64,000 bases of DNA, from positions 4,340,001 through 4,404,000 of the forward strand of contig OZ251223.1 in the NCBI GenBank assembly GCA_965240325.2, written 5' to 3'. This DNA is from Rebecca billardiae RCC1528. Its lineage: Eukaryota > Haptophyta. Positions 1 through 9,750 of the stretch are shown one piece after another. The position numbers and the translations under genes are program-made. Below the pieces are notes generated by a model, which was not told where the DNA came from, made no database searches, and saw nothing but the letters and a program-made list of their open reading frames with translations. Each line of letters opens with the position of its first letter. The first letter of the stretch is position 1.

Positions 1-364
1 AGGTGGGACCGCTCCGGGCGAGTTGAAAAGCTCGCGAAAGCTGTTGCGTTTGCGAACGTCAGTCGTCACCGTGGTCGTCAGGCGGTGGTTTCATCCGACA
101 ACGATACGACATTTCACATTTCCTCGAACCGCTGGAGATCGATTTCCAGGCCGGAAAAAGGGAAAAGCCGAAAATGCGAAAACAAAAAGATCGCTCGTCG
201 GAAAAACCTTAAAACCCTGCGAGCAGGCGCCCGCCCAGCCGCCCACCGGCGAGGCGGCGGAGCCTTCGTGATATCCGCTTGCCGCGGGCGCGCGCTTGAA
301 GCGCAGGGGCCGCGCGGCGCGGCGCGAGGCGGATCCGGCGCGGTCGTTGCGGGCGCCGCGCGCG
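1..364. other. 5' flank of the SPX-MFS gene
   Basis: Reading frames run through this stretch but none resembles a protein. It probably holds the promoter and 5' leader of the transporter that starts at 365. No TATA-like element is obvious. Confidence 0.4.
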
Positions 365-1900
365 ATGAAGTTTGGCAAGTATCTGAAGGAGCATGTGCAC
401 GAGCCGTGGAAGGAGCACTACATCGACTACGGCATGCTCAAGAAGTCCGTCTCCTCCACGGCGCGCGTGCAGGACGCAGACCCGATGCTGCTGCCGGCGC
501 AGAGCAAGCACGCCTCGATCGACCGCGAGATCGCCGAGTTCTTCCGCGTGCTCGACGCGGAGATCGACAGGGTGGGTGCCTTCTACGCGCAGAAGGCCGC
601 CGAGCTGCGCGTCGAGCTCTCGCAGCTCAACGCCGAGCAGCAGGCGTCGGGCGCGTCGGACGCGATGGTCGAGGCGCTGCGCGACGTCGGGCGCAACGTC
701 GTGCTGCTCGTGCAGTTCCTCGAGCTGAACCTGACGGGGCTGCGCAAGATCCTGAAGAAGCACGAGAAGCGCGTGAAGGAGCACCCCATCGCCGAGCGCT
801 ACCTCAAGTCCCGGCGCGACAAGGAGTCTGCGCTGCAGCGGCTGCACAACCACACCGAGCTCGACGAGATCTACGACGGCGTGCGCCAGGCGATCAACGT
901 GGCGCACACCGACCTGGAGGTGCAGGCGCTGCTGGTGCAGCAGGAGGGCGCCGACGGCGGCGCCGGCTCGCCGCTCGGCTCGCGCTCGAGCCTCGGCTCC
1001 GCGGAGCACGGCGCGCACACGCCGAGGCGCGGCGCGGGCGCGGCCGCGGCCGACGGCACGCCGCCGCCGCGCTCCGCCGCCGCCGCCGCGGGCAGCACGC
1101 CGCGGACGGGCGGGAGCAGCGCGTCGCGCCCGCCGCGCGCGTCGATCTACGTGCACGAGCCCATCATCCGCGAGATGCGCGACCGCCTCCGCGAGCTCGA
1201 CCACGCCTCGCGCTTCGTGTCGACGTTTGTGCTCTCGCTGGCGGAGGAGTCGGGCATCACCTCGGAGGAGGGGCAGGGGATGGAGAAGTCCGGGAGCAAG
1301 CCCTCGCTGTACTTCAACCTGCTCAGCACGTTCCTCTTCATGGTGAACTACTACGTGATCCTGCCCACCAGCGGCGCGTACTGCGCCACGCTCGGCGCCA
1401 CGCCCTCCTTCTCGGGCGTGGTCGTGGGCATCCTGCCGCTCGCCGCGTGCGTGGCCGCCGTGGGCTACTCGTACGCTACTCAGTACTCGTACAGGCTGCC
1501 GCTGCTGCTCTCGGGCGCGCTGTGCGCGGCGGGCAACGTGGCGTACGCGCTCGCGCTGCCGCTCGGCTCGCTGCCGATGGTGCTCGCCGGGCGCATCCTC
1601 GTCGGCATGGGCGGCGCGCGCGTCGTCAACCGCAGGTACATCGCCGACCACGTCGACCTCAACTACCGGACGGAGGCGTCGGCCGCGTTTGTCGCCTTCA
1701 CCGCGCTCGGCATGGCGGTCGGGCCGGGCGTCGCGTCGGTCGCGAGCGCCGTGCCGAGCTTCGAGTGGATGGGGCTGCCGTTCAACACGATGACCACGCC
1801 GGGCTACCTGATGGCGCTCGTCTGGCTGCCCTTCACCTCGGCGGTCGCGCTCTTCTTCGTGGAGCCGCCGAGGCACGTCGACCGCGCGCCGCCCGAACGC

Positions 1901-1952
<52 letters not shown>

Positions 1953-3008
1953 TGTCGGCGCTCAAAGCCGTGGCCACGCCGGACGGCGGCGTCGGCGGCG
2001 GCGGCATCACCGCGCCGCTGCTCGACGCGGAGGAGAGGGGGCAGGCGCTCTCGCCGCTCGCCCGGCTGCCGCACGCGCGCTCGAGCTTTGGCAAGTCGTG
2101 GTCGCGGTTTGGCGAGCCGGGCGCGGAGCCGCTGCTTACGATCGAGCAGCCGCAGGGCGTCACGTCCCGCCGCCAGCTGCTCACGGTGTTCGTGCTGCTC
2201 TGGCTGTACCTGCTGGACAAGCTGATGGCGGAGGCGTGGCTCACGTCGGTGCCGATCACCACGCACTCGCTCTTCGGCTGGAGCGAGCGCACGGTCGGCT
2301 TCTTCCTCTTCTTTGTGTGCGCGGCCGTGCTGCCCGCCTCGCACGTGTGCAGGCTGGCGTTTGCGCGCGTGCCCGCGTACGCGCGGGAGCGCACGATCAT
2401 CAGGTGTGCGCCGCGCCGCGCGAGGCGGCGCGCCGCGCCGCGCCGCGCGGGCCGAGCCGGCGCCCCGCCCCGCCCCGCGCCCGCCCGCCCCCTCCCCCGC
2501 AGCGCGATGCTGTGGCTCGTGCTGGGCGGCGGGCTGCTGCTGCTGTGCTACGCGCCGCCCTTCAGCTCCACGCCCACCGCCGTGTACGTGTGCGGGGCGA
2601 CGGTCTTCTTCCTCTCGAACAACCTGCTCGAGGCGGCGACGATGTCGCTGCTCTCGAAGAAGATGCCCAAGACGTGGGCAGCAGGTGCGCGCGCAGCCGC
2701 CGCGCGGCGCGCTTCTTCCCGGGGCGCGAGCGCTCAGCCGAGCCGCCGACGCGGTCGGCCGCCCTCCGCCCGCGCGTCCGCGTCCGCGCGCCCGCGTGTG
2801 CGCGCGCGCGGCAGGTGTGCTCAACTCGGGCTTCCTCACCACGCTCACGGGCCTGGGCGGCCGCGTCTTCGGCAACCTGCTCGTCTCGCTGATGGGCGAC
2901 CTGGTGGGCGGCATCCACATGGACGACGTGCTGATGATCCCGCTGTTCGCCACGTGGCTGTGCACGATGGCGCTCGTCTACTGGTTCTTCAAGGCCTTCT
3001 CCACCTGA
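365..3008 (+). CDS. SPX-MFS family phosphate transporter (vacuolar type), three exons
   Basis: Exons 365-2403, 2503-2684 and 2815-3008 give 804 residues. The start is the ATG of MKFGKYLKEHVHEPWKEHYI, a typical SPX opening; the longer upstream frame has no conserved sequence. The SPX domain covers about residues 1-185 and, as in the family, would sense inositol pyrophosphates. A low-complexity linker follows. The MFS half begins near residue 320 (NLLSTFLFMVNYYVILPTSG) and contains the VLAGRILVGMGGARVVNRRYI segment typical of plant PHT5/VPT vacuolar phosphate transporters. A cytosolic loop carries a run of about 16 glycines coded by GGC repeats near 1904-1951. The first intron is 99 nt and leaves the frame open; the second is 130 nt. 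The last exon supplies the final helices (NSGFLTTLTGLGGRVFGNLL). The purple acid phosphatase nearby fits a phosphate-handling context. Confidence 0.93.
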
Positions 3009-3533
3009 CGGGGGGGGCTCGCCCAGGGGCGCTGGGGAGTGGGGGCAAGCCGTGCGGCCCGAAGTGGCCCGTACGCCGCCGAGCCATGACGAGGGCATTC
3101 CGCACCCGTACACGATGAGACGGGTCATCACGGCGCGGGACTGCCGACGGCCGAGCCCGAATCGTAGCCCGACTGTCGCCGACCCGCGGACGGTCCCCGG
3201 GGCGGACGGCTGGCCGTCCGACTCTGCAGTCTGCCAACTGCTTGTCGTCATCACGCATCATCTGCCGCCCGCACTTTAGCCACTAGCTACAATATGGGCG
3301 TCGTATATCGCTGACTTATATATATATCATATTGCCGGTGATGCCGCCCGCGCTCGGCGCTACCTATAGCTCATCCGAGTCCGACGATGCCGATGGCGAT
3401 GACGGCGGACTGCCGGACTGCGCTGCCGTGCTACTGAGTATTCTGCTGATGTAGCCTGTATAATAACGCGCGCGAAGAGTATCATGACGCCGCAGTCGTG
3501 ACCGACCTCGACGTGGCGGCCTGCCCCCCAGTA
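3009..3533. other. Intergenic, convergent 3' ends
   Basis: The SPX-MFS gene (+) and the J-protein gene (-) converge here. Short TA-rich tracts lie near 3290-3340. No gene or clear terminator signal is seen. Confidence 0.5.
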
Positions 3534-4235
3534 TCAAGGTTGCGTCGGCGCAGGTCGGCCGCGGTCGTCGGGCGGCGGCGTGCGCTCAGCCATCCCGACG
3601 AGTGCGCGCTGTGCAGCGTCGCCAGTCTCGCCGCTCCACGAGTGGCGCAGCTGCTGCTCGCGCTCGCCCCACGTCTGCCCGACCACGCAGATGAGGACGA
3701 CGCGTGCGATCAGGTACGCGACGGCCACGCGCCACAGCCACGTGAATCGGCGAAGCGTCGCGCTCTTGTCCTCGGGAGTCTCGTCCTCGGTGTACTCGTC
3801 GTCCCGCGCCCATCGACGCCCCGCCGTGTCGGCGCGCCGTCTGACGTGCTCGCGCCAACGCTCGGACGCGCTGGCGCTGCGCCCGCCTGCCCCGGGCGAG
3901 GCGGCGGCGCTGTCCAGCTTCGACGCGCGCACGAGCTCAAGCGCGGCCGACAGGCGCTTGAACCGCTCGGCGCACCCGCCGGCGCGGTCCGGGTGCCAGC
4001 GCACCGCCTGGACGTGGTACGCGCGCTTGACCTCCTCCTCGCTCTCACCGCCGCGCAGGTTGAGCAGGCCGTACGCCTCCCAGAGCTCGGCGGAGGAGGG
4101 GCGCGAGCTGGACGGGCGGGTGGGGGCACGCCATGCCGGGCGGAGCGGCTGGAGTACGCCCGACGCGCCGCGCTCCACGGCGGAGCGCAGCGCGCCCAAG
4201 CGCGCGAGCCGAGCGGCCGGTCCCGAGAGCAGCAT
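3534..4235 (-). CDS. Membrane-anchored DnaJ-domain protein
   Basis: A single exon encodes 233 residues. A basic, Arg/Ala-rich leader (about 1-45) could be an organelle-targeting sequence. The J domain covers about residues 50-105 and contains the HPD motif at 81-83 that stimulates Hsp70 ATPase. An acidic segment (DDEYTEDETPEDK) follows. One hydrophobic helix at about 167-187 (LWRVAVAYLIARVVLICVVG) would anchor the protein in a membrane, with a short hydrophilic tail. It has no Gly/Phe region or zinc finger, so it is class C. It probably recruits an Hsp70 to one organelle membrane; which one is not decidable here. The start is the first ATG on this strand after the shared promoter with the phosphatase gene. 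Confidence 0.85.
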   Translation of the reverse strand: MLLSGPAARLARLGALRSAVERGASGVLQPLRPAWRAPTRPSSSRPSSAELWEAYGLLNLRGGESEEEVKRAYHVQAVRWHPDRAGGCAERFKRLSAALELVRASKLDSAAASPGAGGRSASASERWREHVRRRADTAGRRWARDDEYTEDETPEDKSATLRRFTWLWRVAVAYLIARVVLICVVGQTWGEREQQLRHSWSGETGDAAQRALVGMAERTPPPDDRGRPAPTQP

Positions 4236-4385
4236 GGCGCGCACGGCGGAGCTTTCCTGAGGGCGACCAACCGGCACTCGGCAAATGGCGACGCTCCCTG
4301 CCGCTCCGGCTGGGCACTGCAGCTTCCAGCTGGCGGGGCTGAGGCGGGCGCCCAACGCTACCCAACCAAGCCCGGCGCGGTTGGG
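4236..4385. promoter_or_regulatory. 150-bp divergent promoter (J-protein / purple acid phosphatase)
   Basis: The two ATGs are back to back 150 bp apart, so both promoters and 5' leaders must lie in or near this stretch. No TATA box is visible. Confidence 0.55.
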
Positions 4386-6413
4386 ATGCGCGCCCACCTG
4401 CTCGCCGTCGTGGCGGCGTGCTGCGCGGTGCCCGGGGCCCGTTGCGCGGGCCGCGCGCGCCGGCGGTTGACGTCGGACTACGTGCGCCCCGCCTCCTCCG
4501 ACTTCCTGCCCGCGCGGCAGATCGTGCCCAACCGCAAGTGCGCCGCGCCGCCGTGCTCGAGCCAGGTGCACGTCGCGCTGGCCGGCCCGTTCGAGGCGGT
4601 CGTGAGCTTCGCGTCGGCGACGGAGGCGACGCCGTCCGTCGTGTCGTACGGTCGCTCGGCCGACGCGCTGCGCGCCGCGCCCGCGGGCGAGCGCCTGTCG
4701 TACACGCAGCTGATGTCGTTTGACTGGTACACGCTCCACCCGGCGGTCGGCCTGCCCGCCGCGACGGAGCAGCAGCTGCTGGACATCGAGAACACGTCGT
4801 GGTGGGCGCAGGGCACGCAGGTGTACAACAACCCGACGCACGTCGAGTGGGGCCTGCGCTCCGCGTACAACCCGGCGGCGTTCTACGCCTCGCCCGTGCT
4901 CCACCACGTGCGGCTGAGCGGGCTGGCGCCGGGCGAGCGGGTGCACTACCGCGTGCCCAACGACGAGCGGCGGCACGCGTTCCGCATGCCGCCGGCGTCG
5001 GGCGCGTCGGTGCTCGAGCGCGTGCGGATCGGCCTCGTCGCCGACCTCGGCCAGACCCCCGCGTCCAACGCCTCGATCCACGCGCTGCTCGGCGCCGCGC
5101 CCGACGCGGTGCTCCTGGCGGGCGACCTCGCGTACGCAGACGGCTACCTCCCGCGCTGGGACTCGTTCGCCGAGCTGGTGGAGCCGCTGGCGTCGCGCGT
5201 GCCCGTGCTGACGACGGTGGGGAACCACGAGGTGCACGCCTCGGAGGGCTGCGTCTCGTACAACGCGCGCTGGCGCAACCCCTCCGCCGCGAGCGGCTCG
5301 TCGGACAACACGTACTGGGGTGCTGAGATCGGCCCCGTGCACGTGTTAGCGCTCAACTCGTACGCGCCCACGCAGCCGGGCAGTAGGCAGCACGCGTGGC
5401 TGCAGGGGGCGCTGGCGCGCGTGGACCGCGCGCGCACGCCGTGGCTGGTGGTGATGATGCACGCGCCCTTCTACTGCTCCAACGTCGGGCACGTCGGCGA
5501 GACCCGGCTGATGCGCGCGCACACCGAGGCCCTGCTGCGCCGCGCGGGCGTCGACCTGGTCCTCAACGGCCACGTGCACGCGTACGAGCGCACGCACCCC
5601 ACGTACGCCGGGCGGGCGGACGAGTGCGGGCCGGTGTACCTGACCCTCGGCGACGGCGGCAACCGCGAGGGCATGTACATCCCGTGGGCCGAGCCGCAGC
5701 CGGAGTGGTCCGCGTACCGCGAGTCCTCCTTCGGCGTGGGCATGCTGGACGTGCTCAACCGCACGCACGCGCGCTACGAGTGGCGGCGGCACTCGTGCCA
5801 GGGCTCGCGCGACCCGACCAACCTCAACTTCAACCGGAGCTGCGAGAGCATCAACCGGGACGGGGTGGTGGACAACGGCGGGCTGCTCGGCAGCGACGCG
5901 GTGTACCTGACCAAGCCGGCGCGCTGCGCCAACAAGCTCGCCTCCGGCGCCGCGCCCGCGCCCGCGCCCGAGCTCGGCGCCCTCGCCGAGCCCCTCGCCG
6001 AGCAGGGGGAGCAGGGCGGCGGACGGCAGGCGGGCGCGCTGAGCGGCGACGGCCGCGCGCGCGGGGGCGTGCGCGAGTCGGACGGCGCGCGCGCTGGCGA
6101 CGGCGTCGGGCGCAGTGTCGGCGGGCTGGCGTCGAGCGCCTCGGCGCTCGCCGCCGCCTTCGCGCTCTCTGCGCTGTGCAACATCGCCCTCGCACTCACG
6201 CTCGTGCGCGACCGCCGCCGATGGCTGCGCAGCCTGCTCGCGCGCGATGCGCCGCACCAGCGCAAGGCGCCGTACGCGACCATGCTCGACCAGCCGCAGC
6301 CCCCGCCGTCCGAAGCGGCGCCCGGTCCGCCCGGCGGGCCCAGCGTGGAGATGCAGCCCGAGGCCGCCACCGGCGACGCCCGTGACCATGACGGATCGGC
6401 GGCCAGCGGCTGA
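4386..6413 (+). CDS. Purple acid phosphatase, secreted and C-terminally membrane-anchored
   Basis: A single exon encodes 675 residues. Residues 1-20 (MRAHLLAVVAACCAVPGARC) form a signal peptide. An N-terminal Fn3-like PAP domain covers about 55-205. The metallophosphoesterase core follows with the usual five motif blocks: DLG at 220-222, GDLAY at 246-250, GNHE at 279-282, MMH with His359, and GHVHAYER from 395. These supply the ligands of the Fe(III)-M(II) dinuclear centre that hydrolyses phosphomonoesters. The C-terminal 200 residues are Ala/Gly/Pro-rich, with one transmembrane helix near 575-600 (ALAAAFALSALCNIALALTLV) and a short cytoplasmic tail. The likely role is releasing phosphate from organic phosphate at the surface or in an endomembrane lumen. 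The ATG chosen opens the signal peptide; the longer upstream frame is not conserved. Confidence 0.93.
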   Translation: MRAHLLAVVAACCAVPGARCAGRARRRLTSDYVRPASSDFLPARQIVPNRKCAAPPCSSQVHVALAGPFEAVVSFASATEATPSVVSYGRSADALRAAPAGERLSYTQLMSFDWYTLHPAVGLPAATEQQLLDIENTSWWAQGTQVYNNPTHVEWGLRSAYNPAAFYASPVLHHVRLSGLAPGERVHYRVPNDERRHAFRMPPASGASVLERVRIGLVADLGQTPASNASIHALLGAAPDAVLLAGDLAYADGYLPRWDSFAELVEPLASRVPVLTTVGNHEVHASEGCVSYNARWRNPSAASGSSDNTYWGAEIGPVHVLALNSYAPTQPGSRQHAWLQGALARVDRARTPWLVVMMHAPFYCSNVGHVGETRLMRAHTEALLRRAGVDLVLNGHVHAYERTHPTYAGRADECGPVYLTLGDGGNREGMYIPWAEPQPEWSAYRESSFGVGMLDVLNRTHARYEWRRHSCQGSRDPTNLNFNRSCESINRDGVVDNGGLLGSDAVYLTKPARCANKLASGAAPAPAPELGALAEPLAEQGEQGGGRQAGALSGDGRARGGVRESDGARAGDGVGRSVGGLASSASALAAAFALSALCNIALALTLVRDRRRWLRSLLARDAPHQRKAPYATMLDQPQPPPSEAAPGPPGGPSVEMQPEAATGDARDHDGSAASG

Positions 6414-8149
6414 TACCGTGCGCCTACTCATCACGCGGACACGCTGTAGGATGCCGGATGTATATATATAATGAGGAATGACGATGATATATGCCGTGCA
6501 ACCCGCTCAGCCTCCGGCGGCGCCGACCGCCCGCGCCGCATCATCTTGCTGGCTGCACGACGATACGGGATGATGACTCATCCGCCGACTCATATTCAAA
6601 TAATAAATAATTCATGAGGCAGAGCCGACTCGCCGGACGGTGAGTCGGATGAGTGATGATGACGATTCTGACGAGGACTACGATATCGACTGTTCATCAG
6701 GCTGACTACGTACGAAGCAGTCGAAGCATCATGCTGAGCCTGCTGATGCGATATGACGATGCGGATGATGATTGATGACGACGATATATATATGGGTCAA
6801 TTTTTTAGGCTTCGGCGCACGGGAGGGCTGGTAGCGCCGATGGGCGCCTGTCCGCCCCAGTGGCGCTCCACTGTGTCAAACGCGAGCTCCTGCGCTGCCC
6901 TACGCGGGTGCCGTTGGTCGCGCGCTGGTCGAGCGACCTTGGGCACATGACTGCTCCTCGTGGCGCGCGTCTTGACCGTCGACTGAGCGCGCACTCCTGC
7001 CCACGAGCACGCCGCACCGACCTCGTCGAACCATTCGAACCAGTGGGCCGCGCAAACATGCGCGTGGGTAGGCATGAGTGAGGTGAGCGCGCTCAAACGC
7101 TCGCTTGCCTGGAGGGGAGCTCCGTATCGATGAGTCTCGCACGCGTTTGCCTCGCGTCGAGCCCATCTGGGAGCAGTCACTGCACGCGCAGACACGCGTT
7201 GCGAAAGGATGATCAGCCGGCCACGCGTGCAGAGCAAAGCAGATGACTGCCCGTGCGTCAAGCCGCATCAGACTGGTATCCGCCGCTGCGCAGCATGCGA
7301 GCCGTACCCAGGCGCGACTGCAGAGCCAGCAGACGCCGCGCCCAACGCCTTCAAACAGCGCACGCACCGCCTGTTGTCATCCTCGTGGATTGCTCGGAGC
7401 CGACGATCGCAGCACGCGGATAGCAAACAAGCTCTGGCCGACGTTTGAAGCCCGTAACGATGCCGAGCTGCGCTGTGCGTGTGCAGTATGGGTCGATCGC
7501 GTGCGCGCCACAGCCACGGCACGCACCCCAACTTCACTGTGGGCCCATGATGCGTGCGTACCAACCAGCAGTCAAAAACACACCGCCGAGCACCGTCGAC
7601 ACGTTAACCGTGCACACACTCGAGGCGAGTGCGAGCACAGCTGGGTGCAGGTGGCTGGCCGTGACAGCTGGGGAGAGCGCTGCGTCATGCTAGCCGCCGC
7701 TCGCCTCGATGCCCTTGCAGAGGAGCAGCAGCTTCCATTTTTCAAGCTCACCTGCGCGGAGAGCGCGTGATGCGTGTAGCGCGCGCTGGTGGGGCGTCAT
7801 ACGGTTGGGTCTTCCAGTTCCTGTCACAACATCATCTGAACCATCTCAAACTGCCAAACCCAACCGTATGACGCTTTTTCTCGTCCCGCAACGTGGCGCG
7901 CGAGCATGCGCAAGAATGCAACATCCAAATGCAATCGCTGCGTGTGCGCGAGGCAGACGCGGAGAGGGGCGTGGCGGCGCGCGAGATGGCGCACCTGGGT
8001 GTCCTCGTCACCGCCGACCAGCGCGAGGGGCCGCGCGCCCTTCGCCCGCGTCGCACGACCGCGGCAGCGCGAGCCCCCGCGAACGCAACTTTCGCGCGCT
8101 TTCACGATGGCCGCTCTTTGACGAGATCGGCGCTCCGTGCGCCGAAGCC
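6414..8149. other. Gene-poor interval
   Basis: Several frames of 60-175 codons overlap on both strands, but none reads like a known protein or has a convincing start. The first 400 bp are lower in GC, with short TA tracts. A perfect inverted repeat at 7794-7874 is listed separately. I see no gene here. Confidence 0.5.
7794..7874. repeat. Perfect 17-bp inverted repeat with 47-bp spacer
   Basis: GCGTCATACGGTTGGGT at 7794-7810 is exactly repeated in reverse complement at 7858-7874. It could form a hairpin in DNA or RNA, or mark the ends of a very small transposon relic. No flanking duplication is obvious. Confidence 0.7.
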
Positions 8150-8450
8150 AAAAAAATCGACCCGCCGGCGGGCCGGGCTGCGACATCGACTACCACCTCA
8201 TCTGCTTCATCGCCCAGAGCGCGCTAGGCGGCGCGCTCACTCTCCAAGCCCCTCTTCTGCAGCTGCGCGCCGCTTGGCCGGCGCGCGGCGACGCGCACTA
8301 CGACCTCATCCTCATCCAGGCGCCCACGCGGGCGCACGGGGGCGACAGCCGCGGCTGCCGCTTGCCGGAGCTGCTCGCCGCTAGGTCGGCGGGCGGCGAC
8401 ATCGACTACGACCTCACCCTCATCCAAGTGCTCCGGAAGGCGCTCGGCCG
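8150..8450 (+). repeat. Three degenerate tandem units of about 108 bp
   Basis: Units recur at about 8182, 8289 and 8398, each with a core like GACATCGACTACGACCTCA followed by a GCT/CTG-rich stretch. In one frame they read as repeats such as DIDYDLTLIQ. Spacings (107, 109 bp) are not multiples of three, so a translated repeat protein is unlikely to survive across all units. The array runs into repeat module M3. Confidence 0.55.
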
Positions 8451-8467
8451 CGGCGGCATCTGCCGTC

Positions 8468-8650
8468 GCCGCCGCGTGCCCCAGGCCGAGGCGGTGCTCC
8501 ATCCCGGCCCCGCTCCCGTAGGGGGGCAGGGCTGCGGGTGGCGCACTGTCTGACCTGGTCGGAAGGCGCGGACGCATTCTATGTGTCTGTTGCACTCTTG
8601 AGCCTGACGCTTGTCCGATGCTGCCACGTCGTTAAATATATATATATATA
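8468..8650 (+). repeat. Dispersed repeat module M3, copy 1
   Basis: About 180 bp, starting GCCGCCGCGTGCCCCAGGCC and ending at CACGTCGTTAAATATATA, match 62155-62330 almost base for base; one substitution and a one-base indel are visible. Both copies run directly into a TA tract. No protein is recognisable in it. Confidence 0.85.
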
Positions 8651-9034
8651 TGTAATATATATATATATGATGTCGTCTGATGATGATGATTGATGATGAT
8701 CGGCCCGATGATGCACCGTGATGCACGGGGGGATTGATGGGGCGATGGGCTGCGCCATCGCGGCGGAGCCCGCGGCGGATCGCGCGCTCGGGGAAGCCGC
8801 GATCGGACTAGACTGCACTGCGCTGCACCGCCTATACTGCTGCTGTCTGCTTGCGTGACGGTTGGCAGCGCGGCATCCGTCCAGGCGGGGCCCGTTGTTG
8901 CATGGAATGCATGGTCCGCCGTGCCTGCCAGCAGTGTGAGCGTCGCAGCGCCCCAGCACCACCAAGGCGCGGACTGGGCGATCCGTCGTCCAAGCCCCGG
9001 CCATCCTGGCGGGTCCGTGCCCGTGTGCGTGCAC
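8651..9034. other. TA tract and unassigned sequence before the plastid protein gene
   Basis: A short TA tract and GAT/ATG-rich runs lie at 8636-8700. The rest is the 3' flank of the minus-strand gene ending at 9035. No gene is seen. Confidence 0.45.
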
Positions 9035-9682
9035 CTAGTCGTCCTCCTTGTACGCGATGTCCGCCTCGTTGAGCTGCGCCTGCTTGAAGAGGCCGAGCGA
9101 GATCGAGCAGCTGAGCACCACGCCCAGAGCGGGCGTGAACAGGGGCGTGATGAAGTCGAGCACGGCCTGGATGCCCTCCGACAGCTCCATCTTCATCACG
9201 ATCGCGTACGAGTCGAAGACCACCGCGAAGCCGATGAAGATGAACGACGTGAGCGCGAGCCCTGCGACGACGAACAGCACCTGCTCGATCGAGTTCTGCG
9301 TCTCCATCGGCACGCCCGCGAGCAGGCTGAACTGCGGCTCTGGCGGCGGCGCCGCCTCCGGATTGGGGAGCGGCACGTCGGCGGGACGATCTGATTTGAT
9401 GCCTACGCGTGCGAGCACGGAATCTGCGTCGGGCTGCTTCCGCTTGGGCTCCGACGCGGGCGGAGCGGCCGCGCTCGGCTCGTCGACGGCAGGTTGTTCC
9501 GACCGCTGCTTGGGCTTTGGGCGGTCCCCAAAGCCTTTGCTCTCGTCGGCCGCGAGCATGCGCATGCTCGACCTGCCCACGCGGACGGCGCGGGGCAGCG
9601 CCAGCCGTGTCACTGTGGCCGCATCCGCCAGGCAGCCGGCGACCGCGGCAACGACGAGCACGACGAGCTTCGCCGGCATCAT
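9035..9682 (-). CDS. Plastid-targeted two-membrane-span protein of unknown function
   Basis: A single exon encodes 215 residues. The first 21 (MMPAKLVVLVVAAVAGCLAD) form a signal peptide. A basic, hydroxylated, transit-peptide-like stretch follows (about 22-45), which is the bipartite leader expected for import into a secondary plastid. A Pro/Ala/Lys-rich linker runs to about 118. The conserved part is 119-205: an ETQNSIEQ segment, a helix at 134-156, a short soluble part (SYAIVMKMELSEGIQAVLDF) and a second helix at 177-198. I cannot name the family; the layout suggests a small thylakoid or envelope protein. An ATG-ATG pair begins the frame and the first is used. Confidence 0.75.
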   Translation of the reverse strand: MMPAKLVVLVVAAVAGCLADAATVTRLALPRAVRVGRSSMRMLAADESKGFGDRPKPKQRSEQPAVDEPSAAAPPASEPKRKQPDADSVLARVGIKSDRPADVPLPNPEAAPPPEPQFSLLAGVPMETQNSIEQVLFVVAGLALTSFIFIGFAVVFDSYAIVMKMELSEGIQAVLDFITPLFTPALGVVLSCSISLGLFKQAQLNEADIAYKEDD

Positions 9683-9750
9683 TGATGAAGTCTCGAGAGG
9701 ACTGACACAGTGCCTTGGCGTGCCCGGCGTGGCGACTTCGCGTTTCCACG
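9683..9750. promoter_or_regulatory. 68-bp divergent promoter
   Basis: Only 68 bp separate the start codons of the plastid protein gene (-) and the LRR gene (+). This is the tightest of the head-to-head pairs in the window. If the LRR protein starts at the alternative upstream GTG-linked frame the gap would be smaller still. Confidence 0.55.

Noticed and set aside
85-2965. Long open frames of 900 or more codons on both strands over the SPX-MFS gene
   Set aside because: They are shadows of the real frame caused by high GC and lack of A/T-rich stops; they read as Arg/Ala/Gly low complexity with no domain, and several begin at GTG.
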